Below, piece by piece: positions 25,200 through 35,969 of a DNA stretch of 64,000 nt; position 1 is the stretch's first letter, and each line of letters opens with the position of its first letter. Under the pieces are notes generated by a model. That model saw nothing but the letters and a program-made list of their open reading frames with translations. It was not told the origin of the DNA and searched no databases. The stretch spans positions 31,205,209 to 31,269,208 of the forward strand of contig CP114482.1 in assembly GCA_027186245.1 (NCBI GenBank), in the 5' to 3' direction. A program made the position numbers and the translations under genes. The DNA is from Coriaria nepalensis. Lineage: Eukaryota; Streptophyta; Magnoliopsida; Cucurbitales; Coriariaceae.

Positions 25200-26435
25200 C
25201 TAAGAGTAGATTTTATAATTCTATCCGTAAGAAATATTATTCATATGATTTTCTATGATGGTTTAACAGTAAACCATGCTTTAAGATGAATAAGGATATT
25301 GGCCAAATAGAAGAATTGAATGACATGGTATTAGTCATACATATTTTTATGGGAGATGATATACATTTTTCGTCTCACAAGTAATCTTAAAACTTTGCTA
25401 GAAGTCAATATTGGTTTGAAAGGTGTTAAGTTAAAGTAATTATGAGATAATTAAATGAATTATTTACTTCAAAATTTATTTTGAAGTAAAATGTGTTTAA
25501 TTATGAATTAGACAAAATTATGAAGTGTCATGAATCCATCGTGTTGTAAATCAAGGACATTTTCGTAATCGGAGATTGAAAAGCACAATTATATGATTAT
25601 TAATATAATATAAGATAAATAAATGAACTTGTTTACTTTGATTTCCTATCGTGCTACCGGCTCAACTAAGTAGTGATATTGAGTTAAATAGAAAGTAAGT
25701 GCTTATCATAAGGATTCATTAATATATTCTTATAAGGTTCTAGAAAGTTCATATTTGTCATTGAAATTTAATGGACAAATATGTTATTTGACAAAATTGA
25801 ACTTCAAGTAATTGATTAAGAATTAATTAAAAGTTAAATTTTGGTCAATACTACTCCATGGGCAGCCACACCATGCAGCTTCCATGGGATAATAGGTAAT
25901 TATGTTAATTGATTCCTAATTATCTAAAATAGTTTTTGATGATGAAGAACCACTTATGATAACTTATGATAAGAAAGGCCTTACTATAAATTGGACCAAA
26001 AGGGTTTGGCCATAGATCATCCGATTCAATAGAGAGTGACTTAATTTCCCAATGAGACAGAAATGTTCATTCTTCCTCCAATCGAAGTTTAGTTAATTCA
26101 TATATTTTATGCCCTAAACTAAAAATTACTTTTGAGCGAGAAAGTTTGTGTGGATCAAAATTAAAGGTTGTACGTAAGCAACTTCATTAATCTTCACTAC
26201 CAATCAGTCAAGAGTTTTTTATGTGACAACAAAGAAGGAAGAAAGAAGAATCTTGTTCGGTTCTATAATAAAAAACACAAAAAGAAGATATAAGTATCTC
26301 TACTTCTTATGTCTTACTTTCATACTTTATTGTATGATTTGTTGTATTGGACTAGCATAACTTGATCTTGGTGGAGAACGTTCTTATAAGATTCGGTCTA
26401 ATTATTAAAATATCATTTTCTGGATACTATAACTA
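25200..26435 (+). repeat. Partial, old copia LTR
   Basis: Shares ordered blocks with 1570-2640 of the reference LTR: the GATGATATAC...CTCAC block, the AT-rich middle, and the ACTATAAATTGG TATA region near 25985 followed by a GGTTTGGCCATAGA block. Both ends are truncated. The stretch 24961-25199 is unassigned AT-rich sequence. Confidence 0.6.
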
Positions 26436-27212
26436 CTTACAAAAACCATTACTATGAATCTCTGTCTCCACAAATTTATGGAGATTTAAGACATGTTTTC
26501 TCGACCGCTCCAATAAGAGCTCAAATCCATGTCTCCTCCACCAAAAGCTCCTCTAATTTCACACACTTCTCATTCAAATTTCAGACTTAATTATTGTAGA
26601 TTTAGAGATTTTGTCTGCATCTGGCTTGCCTTTGTTTAGTTCATTACAATAGCACAAGAAAATAATCAAGCAATCTAAGCTTAGGAAACATGCCAAAATA
26701 ATTTTCCAATTAAATTCACCAAAAACTATTTATTATAATTTTAATTCGACGTTCGATAAATATTAAAAATACATATAAATAATTTATATTATATTATCAT
26801 ACATTATCATCAAACATATTATCCAATCACAATTTATCCAATTAAAATCAATTTTTATCAATTCATTGAAAGATTAGATTTCAGGAAAATATCCGAAAGT
26901 GAAATATATTCTAATTAGGGTTTCCATAGTAACACTCACCACCGCCACCATCACGCAGCCTGTGCCGCTGCCCAGCAGCACGCCGCCTACTGCCTCATGG
27001 TAGAGGCGCACGTACTGGAAAGCTCACCTACACAGCCATGAGCCATCGTGCGTGGCGCTGTTTGGTAGTAGCAGCTATCTAGAACAACATCCCTTCATTT
27101 TTTACAGTATCCAAAATTCATCCTGATTCGCTTTTAGGCAACCCTTAAATTCCAAGAACAAACCATTAAACATATCAAAATCATAAAAAAAATATGCTTT
27201 TCAGTATGAAAA
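26436..27212 (-). other. Probable 5' leader of the copia element at 27226
   Basis: Lies downstream (minus strand) of a primer-binding site. It is noncoding, AT-rich, and contains a GC-rich island at about 26935-27075. No gag is found; the element is truncated where the LTR relic at 25200-26435 begins. Confidence 0.4.
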
Positions 27213-27224
27213 GTTTTGATATCA
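27213..27224 (-). other. Copia primer-binding site, G-to-A decayed
   Basis: The minus strand reads TGATATCAAAAC. It equals the initiator tRNA-Met site TGGTATCAGAGC with three changes, all G to A. It stands one base from the LTR end. Confidence 0.65.
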
Positions 27225-27225
27225 C

Positions 27226-29216
27226 TGTTAGGAAATGTAGGCATGTAAATAAAAGATAAATGCAGCAAAAGTAATATTTAAAATTTATTCAGATCATATC
27301 CTAGCATGCATAATTTCTAGCAAGATCAATCATATAAAAATTATATCATACATAATAATTTTACATAAAGCATAATCACATCGATATTAAAATCAAGATT
27401 ATGTTAAAAGGGATACCTTTCTTCTTGACTAATTTGATACATAACTTTTCTTTGATGAGATGGGAGGCGCCCACATGTTCATCCTCTTTAGTTCACATAA
27501 TTCATTTCGTACAGTTAAGTTTCTACTTGAAGTTTCAACTCATGAAACAATAAGTTCAAGGAAAGGAAAAGAAAAAGATTCTCATTTCTTTCTACGAATT
27601 TCGTCCAAGAGGGGAGTGGTGAGGCTTCTCAATTATGGCAAACCTAGGGTGTTATTTATAAGGCACTATTAGGTATAAGGCTTCCTTATCATTTAAACTT
27701 CTAATCACATTAGAAGAATCAAATGGGTCTAAGGCCATTATGATGGTCGGCCACTATATGTATCATACCCATGTATATTTTCAATCAACCATTTGATTAA
27801 TTTGGCCCATAAAATTCTAATTAATAATTTGGTCCATTAACCATTTAATGTCTGATTATTAATACGAATTTTTAGGACACTTTTATGATTAAATAAAAGT
27901 TTATATGTAACTTATTAATTTTTAATTAAATTAGTACCACACTTAGTTGTACTAGCAGAGCTGCATGATATTAAATTAACAAATGAATAATTATCATTTT
28001 GCCCTTATAGTCAAACTATAAATCAGATTACCATTTTACCCCTACAATGGTTTTGGTTCATTCTTCCGTTTTGTCAAATGAAACTTTAACTGAGTTACTA
28101 CAAACTCTATGTGTGTGAGCGATTAAGTTTTGCGTCACGCCGACAGGAGGGTTTCATAAACACTTTATGATTTTATTTATTTTCAAATTAAAGTCATTTA
28201 ATTTAAAATAACCTTTTAAATTAAACAGTTAATTTGGTTATCTCAGGATTAAATAATTTTAAGCCTCCAAGTCAAGAGTGACATTGAGCAAAGTCTCAAG
28301 ATCGAAAGAATCTATTGTGACTATAATATGCTTACAATAATAATTCTTTCATCTTGGCAATTTTCGGATTCATCCTAGAGTATGGTTTAATTGCAAAACC
28401 CAAATGGACAAATCATATGGACTATTATTTCTTTATGAACATTGACAATGAATTCATAGAAACTCCTTTCATACCATACTGCTATGTAGAGATTCTATAT
28501 TCAAGTATACAATCCATAAGACCTTTTTCCAAACACAAAAGTGATTGATTCTCTTTTAACTACTCACAACCTTCTCGCACAATACTTCATGCCCAATAGT
28601 TCACCCCACATTCTCCCATGACTAGGGCTAATTGGAATGATGTCAAAGCATGAGGCCTTGTATTCGATGAATCATGGTGTCTCAAATATAAGGATCCTAT
28701 GTAAAATAGTCACTTGATAATTCTTATTGACATTCAGTATTAATTACTATTTAGAATTATCTAAATATCACATTCATCATCTTTTGTCTCTACTAAGCGC
28801 ACACGCAATCCTCATGGTGTTTCACTAACACCACTAGCTATGAGATCGGTCATCCTAATAATTAGTTGATGAACTACACAATTGTCTATCCGGATCAATC
28901 AATATCCATTCTCGAGATACTACAACAATGAACCGTTTGTGTTCTTAGAGTTTTTAACAACTCGAGTCTCTACTAACATGAGTTGCATCATGGTCTTCAA
29001 AATGCAGAACTCAAGATACTTAACTTTACCATGATATGCATTTTAGAACATATAATATTAATTCCAATAAAATTAATAAACATAATAAATAATAATTGAC
29101 TTTCAGTGATGACAATAAATAATATATTGCTAATATTTATATAAAGATATTATCATATAAAGTATTTTCCCCCATCGGGTCAAAATCTGATTGGCTTGAT
29201 AAGCATACACTTTCGA
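27226..29216 (-). repeat. 5' LTR of a minus-strand copia element (~1.99 kb)
   Basis: Near-full-length relative of the LTR at 702-2735 in opposite orientation. Minus-strand start is GAAAGTGTATGC at 29216 and the end CCTAACA at 27226. A TATA-like TTATAAATAAC lies at about 27648-27665 (minus) and a primer site follows. The right neighbour is an older relative of the same LTR. Confidence 0.8.
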
Positions 29217-30128
29217 TGAGAACCAGTCATGATTGACGACCGTACAATAAATGATCCTTCCATCTTGTTAATATTTGATTCGTCTTAGGATATGGTTTGT
29301 TCTTAAATCCTAATAGATAAATCAAATGAATTATTATACTTTTAATGAACATAGAAAATGGATTTACTGAAACGCTCTTCTTACCATATTACTTTGGAAA
29401 GATTTGTTCAATGAAATATATAACTCATAGCATTTATATCCTGAAATATATGAGTGACATATCCCATGTTGATCACTCACAACTTTCACGTACAATATCT
29501 TATACCCAACGATTTACACTTCGTAACCCTTGACTGGGGGTATTTTACAATGATGCCAAAGTATAAGATTTGGTACAAATGGTACCATAATAATTTCAAG
29601 TCCGAGAATCACATGTACTATCATCACTAGCTGATTCTTGCTAACAGTTAATATTCTTACCATTGAGAATAACTTAAATGTCTTGTATAATATACTTAAT
29701 CTCTACTAAGTACCTACATACTTATCATGATGTTTATCTAACATCAATGGCTTTGAGAACAATCATCCTAGACATTAAAGATATAATATATATGATAGTC
29801 TATTCAGATTATTAATGTATATCTTGATAATCCTATGATTACGAATAATTTGTATCTTAAACTTTAAACAACTTACATCTCAACTAGCATCATCTCTATC
29901 ATGAGTTCATGTGCATATCTTAAGATATTGAATATTATCATGATATTTATTTAATAATATATTATATTAATTTCAACACAATTAATAAATATGATAAAAT
30001 AAAATTTTTTATTAATAATAATCAATAATACTAATAATAATTTACTAATATCTGCAAAAAGATTATATTACATAAGAAATATATCTATTCAAGTCAAAAT
30101 CTAATTGACCTAATGGGCAATGCTTTCA
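29217..30128 (-). repeat. Older partial copia LTR, cut by 27226-29216
   Basis: Minus-strand start TGAAAGCATTGCCC at 30128. Blocks align in order with the first half of the neighbouring LTR, for example 28340-28500 against 29255-29410. It ends where the younger LTR begins. The missing second half is not found left of 27226. Confidence 0.65.
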
Positions 30129-30829
30129 AAATGGGGAGACTAGGAGAGAGAGTCATTAGAACTGAGATTACAAGATCTAGGGAATCTAGGAATTAGGGAA
30201 AAAATTAAACAGAGAAATTAAAAAATAAAAATGGAAATACTATTTATTAGTACCCAAAACAATGAGTTATTGGACTCACAAATTCTTTTCAACTTTTTTT
30301 TATTTTTATTTTATTTTTAAAAGCGATTGAGATTGGGATAGGATAAAAATTGACATTAGTCATAATCTTTAATACTTGGACTAATACCAAATCTTGTACT
30401 AACACTTATTCGGTAATAGAACTCCTATCGGAGATGTTTGTCTTTTCTTATGGCTCGTTTGGTTATGATTATGTGGAATCAGAAAATAAAATCAATTACA
30501 TTTTCATCGTTTGGTTACAGTCTATTTATTCTACGGAATGAAGATGACCCACTTTTCGATTTCTTGACTAGATAAATATTGATTCTTCTCATTACTTGCT
30601 TAGAGAGTGATAATGCCAAGAATCAAAAAAATATGTACAAATTTAATTTTCATATCTATTATTTCATTTTTTGCGAACCTCATTCCATCCATAATTATAA
30701 TGATTCTCATTCCACTCATGCCAATCATAAATCAAAACCAAATAAACTATTAGTTTATATACATTCGTAAAAAGAATGCATAAAAGGATAACTAGACATT
30801 TAAAACTTACTCCATCTTAACTTAGGGGC
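30129..30829. other. No gene seen
   Basis: AT-rich DNA with short ORFs lacking motifs. Nothing recognisable. Confidence 0.5.
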
Positions 30830-31075
30830 ACTAATTAATTCCAGTTAGTGGCATAAATTAGTCGTGAAATTAGCAGTATAGTTCCCAGTGCCGCCAATTT
30901 AAAAAATAAAAATAAAATTAGCGGCGTTTTAATTTTCACAAAGATTTAGGGTAAAATGTAGCAGCACTTACCGGTAGTGGCACAAAATGAGGCCCATTAA
31001 TTAACGGCATTTTTTTAATTTCAACAGAAAAACCGCACCGCTAAGTAGCTTGTTTCTGGTAGCATATGGTGTCGT
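30830..31075. mobile_element. CACTA-type MITE remnant
   Basis: Repeated GCGG-containing subterminal motifs (TTAGCGGCGTTTT, GGTAGTGGCAC, AACCGCACCGCTAA) and a right end TTTCTGGTAG, whose complement is CTACCAGAAA. These are typical of CACTA-type non-autonomous elements. The left end begins near CACTAATTAATTCC. Target duplications were not established. Confidence 0.5.
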
Positions 31076-32099
31076 TTTCTAAAAAAGATATTATTATTGT
31101 TTTACTATGATTTTATCTATCTTGATGTCAGTGATAATATTATAAAAAAAATTTAAGAAAGAAATTGACCCAATAGAAACCTAAACAGGAAAACAAATAT
31201 GACAATTTCAGTCTGTATGATCAGCGATGACTAAAAATCTGGATGGCGATTGAGAGAATTGAATTGAGCAAATGAACAAAAAAGTCAAAAAGAGCAATGG
31301 AGGGTAGTTTAATATTTATTACCCTGTTTTCAGAACCGCATTACTTACCAAATCCACGTTGAAACTTTGAAAGTTGTAACCATCAAAAGGGTCACAACAA
31401 ACCAACTCTGTGTTATGAGTACAACAAACACGCCAATAAGAGTTTGACTTTAAATCACACCCTCTTAGCCTTTCTCTAATCAGGATCCTATGTTCATATA
31501 TTATATACATTATATAATATTATGGGTCCCATCGATATTTTTATGATTTCATTCCTAATCTGTCTAATTTTCTGCATCAATTTTAAACAACTCATTCTGT
31601 TTTTGTAGATTGATTATTGCCAGCGCTCTTCCCATGACGTACCGTGCCGTCACAACTATGCATCCTTGACAATTGAACCTTAAATAATGAGAATTTCAAA
31701 ATGAAGTAACAGTGTAACACTTAACAAAAGCTTCCATTAAAATAAATATGTATATATATAAATACGTAAAGATAAGGTATAACTCATTTGTATAGTATAT
31801 TAAATTTATACAAAATATGGTACAGTATTTGGTTATCCAAGTTATACCATTCACTCGAGGTTTTCACCAATTTTTCTATCACGTGTAGATAAAAGGAGTA
31901 ATTATTTCCATTGGTCTGATATCTAGCTATACATCAATTGTTTTCTTTTTCTTGTCTTTCCTGATCTGTTTCGAATATATAAGGTTATAAAAACATAAAA
32001 CGGAAAGAGGAGGGGGGGTGGGAATGATTACAGATAATAATTAATACAAAACCAATGTATATAGTCTATAGATGAGGAAAGAAGAAGACCTAGCTCTCT
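31076..32099. other. Intergenic, downstream of the CLE gene
   Basis: No gene or repeat recognised. It presumably contains the CLE 3' untranslated region near 32000-32099. Confidence 0.5.
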
Positions 32100-32471
32100 T
32101 TAATGGTGCAACGGATTTGGACCAGTTGGAATCAGACGCTTCTCTACACCGTAACGAGAATCGATCTCGCTCCCGATTGGATTTGATTCGGAAGGAGTGT
32201 GGTGGTGGTGGTGGTGGTGGTGGTGGTGGCGATGATGGTGAAAATCGTGACGATGATGATTAATCCGGTGCTTAAGAAATGGTGAGAAGTCGAATCTGGG
32301 ACCCAATACTTTCCTACTGCTCAATATCATGCGATGAGAGAATGATATGTGAGTACGATTGTGAATAATATTTTTCCTTGAAGTAAAATGGAACTGCCCT
32401 ACTTGAAAGAATAACAAGAGGCAAGCGAGACAAAGAATAAGAATGATGGTTCTAGAAAGTTTTAAAGCCAT
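32100..32471 (-). CDS. CLE (CLAVATA3/ESR-related) peptide precursor, 123 aa
   Basis: The protein is a small secreted precursor. A hydrophobic signal peptide follows the chosen start (MALKLSRTIILILCLACLL), then a basic variable region with a run of about ten histidines encoded by a GTG/CAC microsatellite. The C-terminus reads EIDSRYGVEKRLIPTGPNPLHH directly before the stop. RLIPTGPNPLHH is a CLE dodecapeptide of the Arabidopsis CLE9-CLE13 type (R-L-V-P-S/T-G-P-N-P-L-H-H/N), preceded by the usual basic residue. Mature CLE peptides are cut from such precursors and bind leucine-rich-repeat receptor kinases to control meristem, vascular or stomatal fate; which role applies here cannot be told. Position 3 is Ile where Val is usual. 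The start at 32471 was preferred over an upstream in-frame ATG because the signal peptide follows it directly. No intron is needed. Confidence 0.92.
   Translation of the reverse strand: MALKLSRTIILILCLACLLLFFQVGQFHFTSRKNIIHNRTHISFSHRMILSSRKVLGPRFDFSPFLKHRINHHRHDFHHHRHHHHHHHHHHTPSESNPIGSEIDSRYGVEKRLIPTGPNPLHH
32199..32229. repeat. (GTG)n coding microsatellite
   Basis: Trinucleotide run inside the CLE gene; on the coding strand it encodes the histidine tract. Confidence 0.95.
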
Positions 32472-32551
32472 GGTGGGTGGCTGATCGGAAAATGGAAGCG
32501 AAAGTGTACATGGAATCGAATTAATACCAAAAAATAAAAATAAAAAGAGGA

Positions 32552-32571
32552 CAGAGAGAGAGAGAGAGAGG
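32552..32571. repeat. (GA)n microsatellite in the CLE 5' leader
   Basis: GA dinucleotide run about 80-100 bp upstream of the CLE start; CT-rich on the transcribed sense strand, as in many plant 5' leaders. Confidence 0.9.
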
Positions 32572-33234
32572 ATTTGGAGGTTCTTGGGAGGAGTTTGACA
32601 GCTAAAATATTGAGGAAGATTAAGGTACAAGAAATTGTGCAAGAGATGGTTGACACCGGATGCAGTAGAATGCTTGCTTGAATGTGACTGTTTTGCAGGT
32701 AGATGAAGGTTTTATTAATTAGGAATAGATGCGATCACGAAGAAAGTTGGAAGGAAAAGGGAGGACCTGAGTTTGCGGAGTGGGAGGAAAAATTGTCGAG
32801 GATTCTTCTCATCCCAATGAAACTTCCTTTACGTTGAAGGAACAACATGGCCATTAAATGCAGAATTGTCAAACATGGAATTATTTATTATTTAATAATG
32901 GCTTTACAAATGACCTGACCACTTATATTATGAGGTTTAAAAGATCATATAACCAAAAAAATATTTTAGAGTTCAAATTTTAAAAAATAAAAATAAAAAA
33001 TAAAAAAAATATCCCGGAAAATCATACATAATGGCATAGAGGGCGAATACTTACACCTAAGAATGTAAACGAGCCGAGGTGACTTGGAGATGATACAGGT
33101 TGGATAGAGTTTGTCTAATGGGTCAAAGTTCGTTAGACTGTCTCACTCCTTTTGTGAAATTTTTTTTCATATTATTTTCTATAAAATATTTTGGTACGTC
33201 AATCCGTTTTATTTATGGTTTAGAAAAGCACGTA

Positions 33235-33288
33235 TCTATTTTATTTTATTTTATTTTATTTTATTTTATTTTATTTTATTTTATTTTT
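33235..33288. repeat. (ATTTT)n microsatellite
   Basis: About ten ATTTT pentamers in a row; the overlapping ORFs are artefacts of this repeat. Confidence 0.95.
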
Positions 33289-33854
33289 TGGTCTTTTTTC
33301 TCTAGCCTAAAATCTAACCACTGCTCTCTCTTTAAAGTCTTTATTCAAGAGCTTTTTACTTTTAAGTAAGGATTTTGACCATTTCCATCTTATTTTTTTG
33401 TATTATTTTTATAGTAGTTATATTTTTTTTCCACTGATAAGATTAATTATGCATATTATATAATAATCATATGTTTTGTATATCAATTTTCTGCATAAAA
33501 AATAAATAAATAAACAAACAAGCACAAAACCAAAACAATATGAGTTAACATTTGGGATATTGGGTTATTTTGCATCTTGTGTTGGATTATTATGTTAATC
33601 ATTTCATCTCAAATTTAAAAATCTCTTTCTATTTCATCTCAGATTTCATAATCTATTTCTATTTCATCATATCTCAAAATTTCGAATTAGGTTAATCCGT
33701 TCGGTCTTATTTAATTGTAGGATGAGACAAAACTAATCTCGTAATCCAATAAGATAAGTTAAATTGAATATGTAATATTCCAACCGATATCTCTAAAGTT
33801 GTACAACTTAGCTCATTATTACTATAATGATCTCATATTTGAGTTAAGTTTTAG

Positions 33855-34008
33855 GAGTTTGAAATACTCTATATATGTAAATTCATTTCATCAATCTTGC
33901 TCAAACTCGACTAGAGCTTGCTATGAGTTTGAAATACTATATATATGCAAGTTCATTTCATCCATCTTGCTCAAACTCGACTAGAGCTTGTTAGGAGTTT
34001 GAAATACA
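33855..34008. repeat. 70-bp tandem duplication
   Basis: Two 70-bp units (33855-33924, 33925-33994) plus the first bases of a third. Each contains GAGTTTGAAATACT and CTCAAACTCGACTAGAGCTT. Confidence 0.9.
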
Positions 34009-34224
34009 TTACTCAAACTAGTCTCGTAAAAATTAGTCTTGCTCCACTCATCTTGCTTTCTGCTACCTCATTTTCAAATTTAATTATTAATTTTTATTAT
34101 ATAAATCAAGCCTACCTGATAAAGTATTTTTGTAAAATCTGTAACAATTTTATATATTACTTGTTACACAACAATCTAACAAACTCATTTGATCAGCCTT
34201 TGAATAAATCAGCTCATGACCTTA

Positions 34225-34260
34225 CACTACTAGAAGGAAACGGGCCTACTGTGATTGTGT
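34225..34260 (+). mobile_element. CACTA-type terminal end
   Basis: CACTACTAGAAGGAAACGGG fits the terminal inverted repeat consensus of plant CACTA elements (CACTACtAGAAaaa). No matching right end was found, so it is a fragment or a solo end. Confidence 0.4.
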
Positions 34261-35969
34261 AGAGCAATCATATTGAAAATTTACTGCCTCTTGCTTGGTC
34301 AATTTTGTGCGCTTGAAAATATTGAAGGAGAGTTGTTTTTTTAATCTTTCCTTCGTCACGGAAGAATTAGTATAATATTTTAATGGGTAGTTAGAGTGGC
34401 GGGAAAACTCTTATCTTAGGTAAAAGGAGAAATTTGTAATTCAAAATATATTTTAAAATGTATAAAAATATTTTTTGTTTTGATAGATATAATTTAATAT
34501 GTTATATTAAAATATTTTAAATTTTAATAATTATAAAAAATATTTTAAAATTTATATTTTCAATCACTTCCTTAATTTCTTACAGTCGCCTCTGCCACCA
34601 TTATTTCGCCACCTCTCCTGCTAGAAAAAAAAAAAGAAATAGACCGAGAGCTTCGAGCTCTATCAATGGAGCTTTTTATAATTATTAAAAATTAATCAAG
34701 ACATAAAAATCTGACATGATTTAACATACTTGTTTCTTTTTATAAATGATAACATATAGTTAATATACGTTTTAAAATACAAAATACATTCAAAATGCTT
34801 ATCCAAACATATTCTTAGAGTCTGGCAATAACTTTTAAATATAATTTTTTTTTTCAATAGTTAATTATATTTATTAATGATTTTTTATCTATTTTATAAA
34901 TTTTATTTTTTTAGAAACAACAAAAAATCTACAACAAAAAATATAAGAAATACTTTTTATTTTTCTCAAATACAAAAATAATTTTTTATAAAAAATTAAA
35001 TTTTAAAATACGTTATTAATCAACCTTATCCTCACGCACCTGCACCTGCACGTGTGGTTGAGGTGCTTTTTATCACAAGAAGCTTAATCAGAAATAAGAA
35101 TTATGCCAGCTTAACCTTATGGCACGCGTCCATGTGGCTAATTAACATGTGAGCTTTCAGTTTTTTATTTATAAAGAAAACGTAATTAAATATCAATTTA
35201 TCATTTAAAAATGTAATTAAATGTCATTTATTTTCAAATGAAAATTTAATGATGATCTAAGAAACCGAAATGGTAATTCTAAGCTTCTCTATCTTTAGAG
35301 GAATTATTAATTCTTCATTGAATTAAATTCCATAAAATTGTGACTTCATTTCCTCATTTTTCCTCTTCATTCATAATTTCATGGCTTAAGAAATTTGATT
35401 GCTAAAAATAGAAATAAGGTCATTGAGAATTGAAATAGGCATCAAAATACTTATCCTAAAATAGAGAGTTTTTTGATATCTTAAATTTCATATTAAATGT
35501 TTATATATATATATATATGTATGAGGTTTTTTTTTTTTTTTTTTTTAATTTTTAATTCTGAAGTACTGAAATCTTAGCTATATTAGAATTTCGATATTGA
35601 TTTATAATAGTTTTGTTAAATATAATAATAATTTTTTGAATTATCTATCATCATGCGGGAAAACGCTCTAGTTGATTAGATTCAATTCAATTGTTCAAAA
35701 AAATTAATCCTATATTGTACCCTATATTATTTATATAACCCACTCGTGAATGTAAATGGAGGTGAAGAAAAATAGGACAAAATGTGTATAAGATATATAT
35801 ATATATTATATGATATGATATTATTTGATATTACAATACGATGAGAGTTCATTGCAGACATTTACAGAACATTTGCGATGCATATTATATAAAAACTCTT
35901 AAGATGATAATCTTACAACCATTTAGATATACAGCCGCAGATAAAGATCAGAAATATCATTTCCTCTTT
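34261..35969. other. Intergenic AT-rich region, no gene
   Basis: No coding or element structure recognised beyond poly-A/T runs and short TA runs (about 35500 and 35795). The left boundary of the DUF639 transcript lies somewhere before 35970. Confidence 0.5.

Noticed and set aside
32072..32263. Plus-strand ORF with a glycine run
   Set aside because: Antisense to the CLE gene; the glycine run is the other reading of the GTG microsatellite.
33100..33369. Ile/Leu/Phe-rich ORFs
   Set aside because: Translation of the ATTTT microsatellite.
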